Assembly (NCBI RefSeq): GCF_011682175.1
Contig: NZ_WHJG01000028.1
Coordinates: 1-64,000 of the forward strand
Direction: 5' to 3'
Length of the DNA: 64,000 bases
From: Massilia frigida
Lineage (GTDB): Bacteria; Pseudomonadota; Gammaproteobacteria; Burkholderiales; Burkholderiaceae_D
Part shown: in pieces, positions 41,594 through 49,692 of the stretch
Position numbering within the stretch: position 1 is the first letter of the stretch
Layout: the number at the start of each line of letters is the position of its first letter
Translations under genes and position numbers: made by a program
Notes under the pieces: model-generated
Told to the model about the DNA's origin: nothing
The model's database searches: none
The model's input: the letters and a program-made list of their open reading frames with translations, nothing else

Positions 41594-43096
41594 TTATGCG
41601 CCTGCCGCCGATGGCAGCTTGGAGACCAGCCGCAGCGACACGGTCAAGCCCTCCAGCTGATAGTGCGGGCGCAGGAAAAACTTGGATGTGTAGTAGCCCG
41701 GATTGCCTTCGACTTCTTCCAGGATCACCTCGGCGTCCGACAGCGGTTTCTGCGACTTGGTGCGCTCGCTGGAATTGGCCGGGTCGCCATCGACATAGCG
41801 GTTGATCCAGTTGCTCAGCCAGCGCTCCATCTCGTCGCGGCCCTTGAAGGAACCGATCTTGTCGCGCACGATGCACTTGAGGTAGTGCGCGAAGCGGCAG
41901 GTGGCGAACAGGTATGGCAGGCGCGCCGCCAGGTTGGCGTTGGCGGTCGCATTCGGATCGTCGTATTCGGCCGGCTTGTGCAGCGACTGGGCGCCGATGA
42001 AGGCGGCGAAGTCGGTGTTTTTCTTGTACACCAGCGGCATGAAGCCATTGGCCGCCAGTTCGGCCTCGCGCCGGTCGGAAATGGCGATCTCGGTCGGGCA
42101 CTGCATGGCCACGCCGCCGTCGTCGGTCGGGAAGGTATGCACCGGCAAGCCCTCGACCGCGCCGCCCGATTCGATGCCGCGAATGCGCGAGCACCAGCCG
42201 TATTCCTTGAAGCTGCGATTGATATTGACCGCCATCGCATAGGCCGCGTTGGCCCAGGTGTAGTTCTTGCTGCCCGGGGCGCTGGTGTCTTCCTCGAAAT
42301 CGAATTCCTCGACCGGGTCGGATTTGGCGCCGTACGGCTGGCGCGCCAGGAAGCGCGGCATCGCCAGGCCGACGTAGCGGGCATCCTCGGTTTCGCGGAA
42401 CAGGCGCCAGGCGGCATGCTCCGGCGTCTGGAAAATCTTGGTGAGGTCGCGCGGATTGGCCAGCTCCTGCCACGATTCCATCAGCATCACCGATGGTGCG
42501 GCGGCGGCCAGGAACGGCGCGTGGGAGGCTGCGGCCACCTTGGCCATGGCGGCCAGCAGTTCGACGTCGGGCGGGCTGTTGTCGAAGTAGTAGTCGGCCA
42601 CGATGGTGGCGAACGGCTCGCCGCCGAACTGGCCGTACTCTTCTTCGTACATTTTCTTGAAGATCGGACTCTGGTCCCAGGCCACGCCCTTGTACTTCTT
42701 GAGCGTTTTGCTCAAGTCATTTTTCGACACGTTCATCACCCGGATCTTCAGGCTTTCATCGGTCTCGCTGTTGTTGACGAGGTGGTGCAGGCCGCGCCAG
42801 GCGCCTTCCAGTGCCTGGAACTGCGGCGCGTGCAGCACCGCGTTGATCTGGTCGCTCAATTTCTTGTCGAGGGCCGCGATCAGGCTTTCGATGGTGCCCA
42901 GCACATCGTCCGATACCAGGGCGGTGCCGGCCAGGGCTTGCGCGGCCAGGGTGCGCACCGCATTGTCGACCGCTTCTTTCGCCCGGTCGGACTGGGGCTT
43001 GAATTCCTTTTGCAGCAGGGCGCCAAAGTCGCTCATGTCGAGCGTTGCGCCGCCCTGCTGCGCTGGTGCGCTTGTTTCTACGTCTGTCTCTGCCAT
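41594..43096 (-). CDS. tssC: Type VI secretion sheath large subunit TssC
   Basis: 500 residues. It forms the contractile sheath with TssB. Recognised by GAWRGLHHLVNNSETDE, VAWDQSPIFKKMYEEEYGQ, FGGEPFATIVADYYF, RFLARQPYGAKSDPVEEF, FATCRFAHYLKCIVRDKIG and the C-terminal handshake strand EGNPGYYTSKFFLRPHYQLE. It starts 21 bp after tssB. Full length with no disruption. Confidence 0.96.
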   Translation of the reverse strand: MAETDVETSAPAQQGGATLDMSDFGALLQKEFKPQSDRAKEAVDNAVRTLAAQALAGTALVSDDVLGTIESLIAALDKKLSDQINAVLHAPQFQALEGAWRGLHHLVNNSETDESLKIRVMNVSKNDLSKTLKKYKGVAWDQSPIFKKMYEEEYGQFGGEPFATIVADYYFDNSPPDVELLAAMAKVAAASHAPFLAAAAPSVMLMESWQELANPRDLTKIFQTPEHAAWRLFRETEDARYVGLAMPRFLARQPYGAKSDPVEEFDFEEDTSAPGSKNYTWANAAYAMAVNINRSFKEYGWCSRIRGIESGGAVEGLPVHTFPTDDGGVAMQCPTEIAISDRREAELAANGFMPLVYKKNTDFAAFIGAQSLHKPAEYDDPNATANANLAARLPYLFATCRFAHYLKCIVRDKIGSFKGRDEMERWLSNWINRYVDGDPANSSERTKSQKPLSDAEVILEEVEGNPGYYTSKFFLRPHYQLEGLTVSLRLVSKLPSAAGA

Positions 43097-43117
43097 GGTC
43101 GTCGCTCCGTTGTCTGT

Positions 43118-43618
43118 TTATTCTTGCGGCTTGGGCGCCGCGCTCAATGCCTGCATCAGCGCCGGCTCTTGCAGCAGCCGGGCGATCAATTCCTCGGCGC
43201 CGGTCTTGCCGTCCATGTAAGTCAACAGGTTCGACAACTGGGCGCGCGCTTCCAGCAACGCCTTGAGCGGTTCGACATTGCGGGCGATGGCCGCCGGCGA
43301 GAAATCGTCGAGCGAGGAAAACGTCATGTCGATCGCCATGCTCCCTTCGCCGGTCAGGGTGTTGGGCACCTGCAGCACTACGCGCGGCTTCATGGATTTG
43401 AGGCGCTCGTCGAAATTGTCGATATCGACTTCAAGGAACTGGCGCTCGGCCACCGGTGCGAGCGGCTCGGCGGGCTGGCCCGACAGGTCCGACATCACGC
43501 CCATGACGAAGGGCAGGCGCACCGTCTTTTCGCTGCCGTACACCTCCACGTCGTATTCGATCTGCACACGCGGCGCGCGATTACGCCCGATGAATTTTTG
43601 GCTACTCTGACTACCCAC
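43118..43618 (-). CDS. tssB: Type VI secretion sheath small subunit TssB
   Basis: 166 residues from a GTG start. QKFIGRNRAPRVQIEYDVE, LPFVMGVMSDLSG, FLEVDIDNFDERLKSMKPRV and FSSLDDFSPAAIARNVEPL are the family markers. It heterodimerises with TssC, whose gene follows at 21 bp, and the pair is disassembled by TssH (ClpV) after contraction. Confidence 0.95.
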   Translation of the reverse strand: MGSQSSQKFIGRNRAPRVQIEYDVEVYGSEKTVRLPFVMGVMSDLSGQPAEPLAPVAERQFLEVDIDNFDERLKSMKPRVVLQVPNTLTGEGSMAIDMTFSSLDDFSPAAIARNVEPLKALLEARAQLSNLLTYMDGKTGAEELIARLLQEPALMQALSAAPKPQE

Positions 43619-43655
43619 GGTCCACTCCTTGATGATTAGATAAACACTGCAACGT

Positions 43656-44705
43656 TCAGCGCCCCGCCGCGTCTTCGCACGAACCGCTGACGACCAACAA
43701 CTGCCTTACGCCATCGGGCGCGAGGTCCTGCATCGCCTCCATGAAATTCATCGGCACCAGCCGCTTGACGCGGTCGAGCAGCAATGGCACCGGACTCGAT
43801 GGCTCCGACTGCGTGTAGTAGGCGCAGATCCGTTCGAGCATGCGCAGCACGTCGGCGCGGCTGGCGATGGCGCCGTCGGGCGCAGCTCGCGTCACTGCAT
43901 CGGCTAGCCCGGCCACGGCTTGCGGCAGCAGCGCCGCGCGCCGCGCCAGTTCGGCATCGAGAAAATCGAGGCCGCGTTTGAGGGGCCGGGTCAAGGGGGC
44001 CAGATTGAGCGCGTTGACGACGCCCAGCTTGTGCATCAACAGCGCTTCAATCGCCAGCGCCTTGGTGTGCGCCTGGCGCAAGGCGCTGGCTGCCTGCTCC
44101 AGCGGTGCCGGCGCCAGTTCGGCGATGGCGCGTTCCAGGGTCGACATGGTGTGCTTGTCGGTGCCCAACCTTGGCGCGAGGTCGCCATTGGCGATTTCCA
44201 ATTCACGCACCGTCAGCGCGCCAACGCCAGGCAGGGTCAAAAGCAGCATGTCCTTGACGGCGCCGGCGACCGCATCGCCATCGGCCAGCGTGGCCAGGGA
44301 ATTGACGCGCAGGGTCGGGTCCATGTCGTCGGCCGGATCGAGCTGGGGATGGACATCGTCCCAGTGCTCGGTCAACAGCTTGTCGATCAGCGTGACGCCG
44401 TGCGCCAGGCCGCGCAGGCCGTGCAAGGCGAGCGATGCGCGCAGCAGCGGACAGGCGATGCGCAGATCACGGCTACGTTCGAGCAAGGCGGTGGCGAGCG
44501 ACTCGACCGCCTTCCACTCCGGCTCCACGGCCGCCACGATTGTCTTGCCGTACTGGACCTCTGGCTTACCGCGCATGAGTTCTTCGAGTGCAAGAAAGTC
44601 GGCGTCGTATTCCAGGTTCGGCCCGCATGACGTACGTTCGTCATGCGCGCCACCGGTAGCGCCGGCTGGCGTTGGGTGGGTCGCGATGTTGTCGGATTCA
44701 GCCAT
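43656..44705 (-). CDS. tssA: Type VI secretion protein TssA (ImpA N-terminal domain)
   Basis: 349 residues from the ATG at 44705. The ImpA-type N-terminal domain is clear (DADFLALEELMRGKPEVQYG, VEPEWKAVESLATALLERSRDLRIA, HWDDVHPQLDPADDMDPTLRVNSLATL). The shorter helical C-terminus (PLLLDRVKRLVPMNFMEAMQDLAPDG) is the class that caps the growing sheath or baseplate. It is the first gene of the minus operon; a phased AT repeat lies about 100-140 bp before its start. Confidence 0.92.
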   Translation of the reverse strand: MAESDNIATHPTPAGATGGAHDERTSCGPNLEYDADFLALEELMRGKPEVQYGKTIVAAVEPEWKAVESLATALLERSRDLRIACPLLRASLALHGLRGLAHGVTLIDKLLTEHWDDVHPQLDPADDMDPTLRVNSLATLADGDAVAGAVKDMLLLTLPGVGALTVRELEIANGDLAPRLGTDKHTMSTLERAIAELAPAPLEQAASALRQAHTKALAIEALLMHKLGVVNALNLAPLTRPLKRGLDFLDAELARRAALLPQAVAGLADAVTRAAPDGAIASRADVLRMLERICAYYTQSEPSSPVPLLLDRVKRLVPMNFMEAMQDLAPDGVRQLLVVSGSCEDAAGR

Positions 44706-45126
44706 TGAGGGAGATGAAGCACAGTGTTCGGTTAAGTGGTCGGCACACAATGCGTGCCGTCGATGAATCCACGATATCCGCCGCGGCAGCATCCTCCAAC
44801 GATTATTAGAACGATTAGGAATCATTAGAATAATTCGGAACAATGCTTATTAATATTCGGCCCTGCCGCACGGGACAGTAAGCATCGACCTGCCCAGCGA
44901 ATCGGTAAAACCGCGAGCACTTGAGCGCACGACACTAAACACGTAGACAGGCCCCATACGCTCGCATTCCGATTGCTAAATTTCGGACGCAACCTTACCC
45001 GGCGTCATCTGTATGACGATTCATTTATTTTTTCGCGGTTATCACACTACAGGAAACAAGTCACAATCCGCTGCGCGTTGCCCGCTTTCAGCGTGATGCG
45101 TGTGTTCCGCGCTGGAACGCCGTAGA
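44706..45126. other. Upstream region of tssA, no gene
   Basis: 421 bases. The part near tssA carries the phased repeat listed at 44801-44842 and the likely promoter of the minus T6SS operon. The rest shows no open frame worth calling. A small GTTCC-GCGCT-GGAAC dyad near 45100-45115 lies just past the stop of the AT-rich gene. Confidence 0.5.
44801..44842. promoter_or_regulatory. Phased AT repeat array upstream of tssA (copy A)
   Basis: Successive segments of 9-12 bases of the type gattattagaa, cgattaggaa, tcattagaa, taattcggaa, roughly one per helical turn. It lies 96-137 bp before the tssA ATG. A closely similar array lies before tssF in the same plus-strand orientation. It may be a binding array for one regulator acting on both operons. 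Confidence 0.55.
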
Positions 45127-46395
45127 TTATGATGAGAACATTGCAGTTACTTTTGCCGTGATCATTGCAAGATCACGTTGCCCGAATTTATCTGATTTCG
45201 TCGCTTTCAAAGTTTCAACTTCTGATATCCGCTCCTTCGGAATAGTGGATGTAATTGGCTTAAGAAAACCCTTTTGGGGAGCGGGAATCGGCTCGCTATA
45301 GCGGATACTTTCGATGGCTTTTCCCTCGGGAGACGGCAGCCGATGCACGTCCACGAAAGTAATATGTTTTGTATGAAAGTATTCAATTCTTTCCTGGATT
45401 AGTTCGTGCGCGTGCACAGTTTCAATAAATACCACCTTTTGCCCAAGCAAACCCAGTGCATCCATCCCACCGCTCTTCATACCCACATGGACGACGTCGC
45501 AGTTGTACATTGCTGTCATATAATCAAAAAAACCATTTTGCCTGAGCCGCCCCTTGATTGACGGTAGTGCTTCCCAGAATTTCCCCATATCAAACACCTT
45601 ACTTATATTTTTTTTGGTATGGGAAGAAAAACCCGTACCGACCAAGAATATAGCTTTCAGATCCGGGATGTCTTTCAAGAGCTTTTCACATAACTGCTGA
45701 TTTCCGGCCTCTGACGAGTTGTATTGGGGGTTCGCACCACCCTTTAGAGGAACAACTCTGTCCCAAATGCACACAAACTTTGCCTTACCCCTGAAATTGT
45801 CATTACTGAATTGTGACGACTTGAAAAAATCTTCCGAGAATTTCCGGCAAGCGTCTGCATACGCTTGAAAAAGTGGATTGCCGTTTCCGCGTGTAAGTTG
45901 TTGCCACGCCGGCGTGAAAGTTGATCCGCCTTTCATTTTCTTGACGAACTCCGACGCATGCTCCGTAGCCTCCATTGGGCCATATATTTTCTGCTTATTT
46001 TGCCCCATCGATCCAGATGTGGACGCCTCAATTATCTCCCACAGTTTTCTATCCGCCGCTCTCCCTACGTTCTCAAATACCAAAACTGTGACAAATTTCT
46101 GCTCTTGATTACAGAATCGCTCCAATGCGAAACTCAAGTCGAGTAGTACACCTTTGTCATGCTCCTTCTCGAACGGAATTATAAAATTTACTTTTGTATT
46201 GCTTTTCAATGTGGAGATGATTGCCGCATAAAAATGAGGGAAATCGCCAGTTTGCCAGCCGAAATTGCAGTACGTTCGATCAGCGCTTTCGAGCCGGCTT
46301 TTCGCTGCAGGATTCTTGCCACCCCATTCCTTGTATATCATTTCCGGCTGCTTTTTTTCCGTCTTTTTTAAAAAATGTACTTGTAAAAAATCCAT
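45127..46395 (-). CDS. AT-rich orphan gene in the T6SS divergence, possible GT-B-like enzyme
   Basis: 422 residues from the ATG at 46395, chosen because GGAG lies 6 bases upstream. Base composition is much richer in A+T than all neighbours, and it uses AAA, AAT, ATA and TTT codons freely, a sign of recent transfer. No signal peptide or membrane helix. The C-terminal half reads like the second domain of a GT-B glycosyltransferase: AIFLVGTGFSSHTKK, then CDVVHVGMKSGGMDALGLLG and QKVVFIE, similar in layout to the SG.MH.A.ALG.P.V pattern of heptosyltransferases. That is inference, not recognition. It sits between the two divergent T6SS operons with no partner gene; it could be cargo, an accessory enzyme, or an unrelated insertion. 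Confidence 0.7.
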   Translation of the reverse strand: MDFLQVHFLKKTEKKQPEMIYKEWGGKNPAAKSRLESADRTYCNFGWQTGDFPHFYAAIISTLKSNTKVNFIIPFEKEHDKGVLLDLSFALERFCNQEQKFVTVLVFENVGRAADRKLWEIIEASTSGSMGQNKQKIYGPMEATEHASEFVKKMKGGSTFTPAWQQLTRGNGNPLFQAYADACRKFSEDFFKSSQFSNDNFRGKAKFVCIWDRVVPLKGGANPQYNSSEAGNQQLCEKLLKDIPDLKAIFLVGTGFSSHTKKNISKVFDMGKFWEALPSIKGRLRQNGFFDYMTAMYNCDVVHVGMKSGGMDALGLLGQKVVFIETVHAHELIQERIEYFHTKHITFVDVHRLPSPEGKAIESIRYSEPIPAPQKGFLKPITSTIPKERISEVETLKATKSDKFGQRDLAMITAKVTAMFSS

Positions 46396-46774
46396 ATTTT
46401 CTCCGAAATTAAGATCCACAGATATTAATTGCACTTCATATCGCAATAAATATATCAATCACCGTTACAAAAATCTTCTTTACGCCGGCGAATTTAAATT
46501 GATCAAGACATTCCATTAAACTCAAAAGATCCAACTGAATTACGCTGCTAAAAGTCAATTTTCCACCTTCCTCCCTTATTTGCACGGACGATTATCATCC
46601 GCGTCAGCGCCAAATATCAAACACAATTAAAATGATAAGAATAATTAGAATCATTAGAAATAATTAGCATAATTAAGACTCCGTAGTTGAAGGATGGATT
46701 TAAAATATTCGGCGAGCTAGTGCGTGAGCGAATGCGCGAGATCGAAACCCAACAACATCCAGGAGCGCTCTGCC
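46396..46774. other. AT-rich upstream region of tssF and of the orphan gene
   Basis: About 380 bases, strongly AT-rich up to about 46690. It should contain the promoter of the orphan gene (minus strand) and of the tssF operon (plus strand), plus the repeat array at 46633-46674. No gene is supported. Confidence 0.5.
46633..46674. promoter_or_regulatory. Phased AT repeat array upstream of tssF (copy B)
   Basis: Segments gataagaa, taattagaa, tcattagaaa, taattagca, about one per helical turn. The core TTAG-AATCATTAGAA-TAATT is shared with copy A at 44801-44842, differing by single-base indels. It ends about 100 bp before the leader ORF of tssF. Confidence 0.55.
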
Positions 46775-46819
46775 ATGCTGCAATGCAAAATTTGCTGTAC
46801 AGACCGCCACCAATCATGA
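46775..46819 (+). CDS. Short leader ORF coupled to tssF
   Basis: Fourteen codons (MLQCKICCTDRHQS) behind AGGAG at 46761-46765. Its TGA overlaps the tssF ATG (ATGA), so ribosomes finishing it could restart on tssF, which has no good ribosome site of its own. The peptide is Cys-rich (CKICC). It may be a translational coupler or a leader peptide. The frame could also be chance. Confidence 0.4.
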   Translation: MLQCKICCTDRHQS

Positions 46820-48678
46820 ACCCCGCCTTTTTGCGCTACTACAGCCAGGAGCTGCATCACCTGCGCGAGATGAGCGGCGAGTTCGCGCGCGACTATCCCA
46901 AGATCGCCGGCCGCCTGGGCCTCGATGCCTTCGAATGCGCCGATCCCTACGTGGAGCGCCTGCTGGAAGGCTTTAGCTTCATGGCCGCGCGCGTGCAGAT
47001 GAAGATCGACGCCGAATTCCCGCGCTTCACCCAGCACCTGGCCGAACTGGTGTACCCGCAGCTGCTGGCCCCCACGCCGTCGATGGCGGTGGTACAGATG
47101 CAGCCCGATTTGTCCCACCCTGCCCTCGCCGCCGGCGTGACGGTGGCGCGCGGCACGCCCATGCGTAGCGTGCTTGGCAAGGGCGACGCCACCGCCTGCG
47201 AATACCGCAGCGCCCATGCGCTGACCCTGTGGCCGATCGAACTGGTGGCCGCGAATTTTTTCACGCACAGCGGCATGCCCGAGGTGGCGCTGCCGGCCGG
47301 CGTCAAGGCCGGCATCCGCCTGCGCCTGCGCACCACGGGCGGCGTCGCTTTCAAGGACCTGGCGCTCGACACCCTGGCGCTGCATCTGCGCGGCAGCGAC
47401 GCCATGCCGGCCCGCATTCACGAAGCGATGCTGGCCGGGATCGAGGGCATCCTCGTGCTGCCCGCCAACCGCCCGGCGCGCTGGCACAAACTGCTGCCCA
47501 AAAGTGCGTTGCGCCCGCTGGGAATGGAAGAAGACGAGGCGCTGCTGCCGGGCAGCGGCCGCAGTTTCGACGGCTTTCGCCTGCTGCGCGAGTATTTCGC
47601 CTTCCCGCAGCGCTATCACTTCGTCGAAATCGGCCAGCTGCAAGGCGCGCTGCGCTCCTGCGACGACACCGAGATCGAAATCATCGTGCTGCTCAACCGG
47701 ACCGATGCCCACCTTGAGCAAGCGCTCGACGCCAGCCACTTCGCACTCAATTGCACGCCCGCCGCCAACCTGTTCCCACGCCGCGCCGACCGCATCAACG
47801 TGGCCGACGACAAGTTCGAATACCACGTGCTGGTCGACCGCACCCGCCCGCTCGACTACGAAGTGCACCACGTCGAGCGCGTCACCGGGTACGGCAGCGG
47901 TGCCGGCGCCGAGCAGGCCTTCCTGCCCTTCTACTGCGCCAAGGATGGCGGCGGCGAGGGCCGCGCATACTTCCAGATCCGGCGCGAAAGACGTACGCTG
48001 TCGCAGCGCCAACAGCAGTACGGGCCACGTTCCAGTTACATCGGCAGCGAAACGTACATCGCGATTGTCGATGCGGCCGAGGCGCCCTACCGCGCCGATC
48101 TGCGCCAGCTCGGACTGACCTTGTGGTGCACCAACCGCGACCTGCCGCTGTCGATGCCGCTGGGACTAGGAAAAACCGACCTGGTGGCCGATACCGATGC
48201 GCCGGTGACGGCGGCGCGCGTGGTGGCCGGGCCAAGCCGGCCGTTTCCCTCGTTCGCCGAAGGCAGCACCACCTGGCGCCTGATGAACCACCTGTCGCTG
48301 AACTACCTGTCGCTGGTCGACAGCGATCCCGAACATGGCGCCGTCGCCTTGCGCGAACTGCTGTCGCTGTACTGCCAGCCGGGCGACCTGCAAGGCCAGC
48401 GCCAGATCGAGGGCCTGCGTTCGGTGAGCACGGCCACCGTCACGCGGCGCCTGTCCGCGCCCGGCCCCATCGCCTTCGGCCGCGGCCTGCAAATCACGGT
48501 GACGCTGGACGACGCCGCATTCGAGGGCAGCGGCGCCTTCCTGCTCGGCGCGGTGCTGAACCGCTTTTTTGCCCAGTATGTGTCGATCAATTCGTTCACC
48601 GAAACGGTCATTCGCACCGTGGCGCGCGGGGAGATCATGCGCTGGCCCGCCAGCAGCGGCGTATGCGCGATCCTGTAG
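46816..48678 (+). CDS. tssF: Type VI secretion baseplate protein TssF
   Basis: 620 residues from the ATG at 46816, which gives the canonical start NPAFLRYYSQELHHLREMSGEFARDYPKIAGRLGL. ADPYVERLLEGFSFMAARVQ, FPRFTQHLAELVYPQLLAPTPS and the late YVSINSFTETV are further family markers. TssF pairs with TssG in the baseplate wedge. It is first in the plus operon; the next gene overlaps by 16 bp. Confidence 0.95.
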   Translation: MNPAFLRYYSQELHHLREMSGEFARDYPKIAGRLGLDAFECADPYVERLLEGFSFMAARVQMKIDAEFPRFTQHLAELVYPQLLAPTPSMAVVQMQPDLSHPALAAGVTVARGTPMRSVLGKGDATACEYRSAHALTLWPIELVAANFFTHSGMPEVALPAGVKAGIRLRLRTTGGVAFKDLALDTLALHLRGSDAMPARIHEAMLAGIEGILVLPANRPARWHKLLPKSALRPLGMEEDEALLPGSGRSFDGFRLLREYFAFPQRYHFVEIGQLQGALRSCDDTEIEIIVLLNRTDAHLEQALDASHFALNCTPAANLFPRRADRINVADDKFEYHVLVDRTRPLDYEVHHVERVTGYGSGAGAEQAFLPFYCAKDGGGEGRAYFQIRRERRTLSQRQQQYGPRSSYIGSETYIAIVDAAEAPYRADLRQLGLTLWCTNRDLPLSMPLGLGKTDLVADTDAPVTAARVVAGPSRPFPSFAEGSTTWRLMNHLSLNYLSLVDSDPEHGAVALRELLSLYCQPGDLQGQRQIEGLRSVSTATVTRRLSAPGPIAFGRGLQITVTLDDAAFEGSGAFLLGAVLNRFFAQYVSINSFTETVIRTVARGEIMRWPASSGVCAIL

Positions 48679-49673
48679 CGCTCGACGCCCGGTTACAGGC
48701 GGGCGTACGCGGGATGGAGTTCTTCCAGATCCTGCGCCTGATCGAAAACGCCCATCCGGACAAGCCACGCATCGGCGCCTCGCTGCGCGCCGGCGACGAC
48801 GCGGTGCGCTTCGGCCAGGACCCGGTGCTGACATTCCAGGCGAGCGCCGTCGGCGCCTACGTTCCGGCGCGTGCGCGCGTGCTGCCTCGCCTGTCCGTCA
48901 ATTTCTTTGGCATGTTCGGTCCCGGCGGCGCCCTGCCCCTGCACCTGACCGAGCACGCGCGCGAGCGCGCGCGCAATGCTGGCGATACCACCCTGGCGGC
49001 GTTTGCCGACCTGTTTCATCACCGGATGCTCGCCCTGTTCTACCGCGCCCGCGCCTGCGCCGAACCGGTGGTCGGTTTCGACCGGCCGCAGAGCGACCGC
49101 TTTGCCGATTATGTCGGCAGCTTGTGCGGCATCGGTTCACCCGCCATGAAGGGGCGCGACAGCATCGACGACGCCGCCAAGCTGCACGCGGCCGGCCTGC
49201 TGGCCAATCGCGCGCGTCCGGCGGCCGGCCTGGTGACGCTGTTGCACGACTATTTCGGCCTGCCGGTCCGGATCGAGCAGTTCGTCGGCCACTGGATGCC
49301 GCTGCCGGACGACAGCCAGACCCGCATCGGCGCGCCCGAACGCGGCAACCGCCTGGGGCAGTCGACAGTGCTCGGGCGCCAGGTGTGGGATTGCCAGCAC
49401 AAATTCCGCATCGTATTCGGTCCCCTGTCGCTGCACGATTACCAACGCATGCTCCCGGGCGGCGACAGCATGCGGCGCCTGTCCGACTGGGTCAGGCTGT
49501 ACGCCGGCACGGTGCCCGACTGGGACGTGCGCCTGATCCTTGCCAGGGACGAGGTGCCGGGCCTGCGCCTGGGTGCGGCCACGCGCCTGGGCTGGACCAG
49601 CTATGTCACCAGCGCCACGCCCCTGCACGATCCTGATCAACTGCTTATCAACCCCCAGCCCCGCGCGGGCTGA
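48663..49673 (+). CDS. tssG: Type VI secretion baseplate protein TssG
   Basis: 336 residues from the ATG at 48663, inside the end of tssF. EFFQILRLIE, PRIGASLRAGDDAVRFGQDP, FFGMFGPGGALPLHLTEHARER, FADLFHHRMLALFYRARA and QFVGHWMPLP follow the family pattern. It forms the TssF2G1 wedge of the baseplate. tssH follows after 19 bp. Confidence 0.95.
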   Translation: MRDPVALDARLQAGVRGMEFFQILRLIENAHPDKPRIGASLRAGDDAVRFGQDPVLTFQASAVGAYVPARARVLPRLSVNFFGMFGPGGALPLHLTEHARERARNAGDTTLAAFADLFHHRMLALFYRARACAEPVVGFDRPQSDRFADYVGSLCGIGSPAMKGRDSIDDAAKLHAAGLLANRARPAAGLVTLLHDYFGLPVRIEQFVGHWMPLPDDSQTRIGAPERGNRLGQSTVLGRQVWDCQHKFRIVFGPLSLHDYQRMLPGGDSMRRLSDWVRLYAGTVPDWDVRLILARDEVPGLRLGAATRLGWTSYVTSATPLHDPDQLLINPQPRAG

Positions 49674-49692
49674 CTCCGACGAAGGAAAATTC

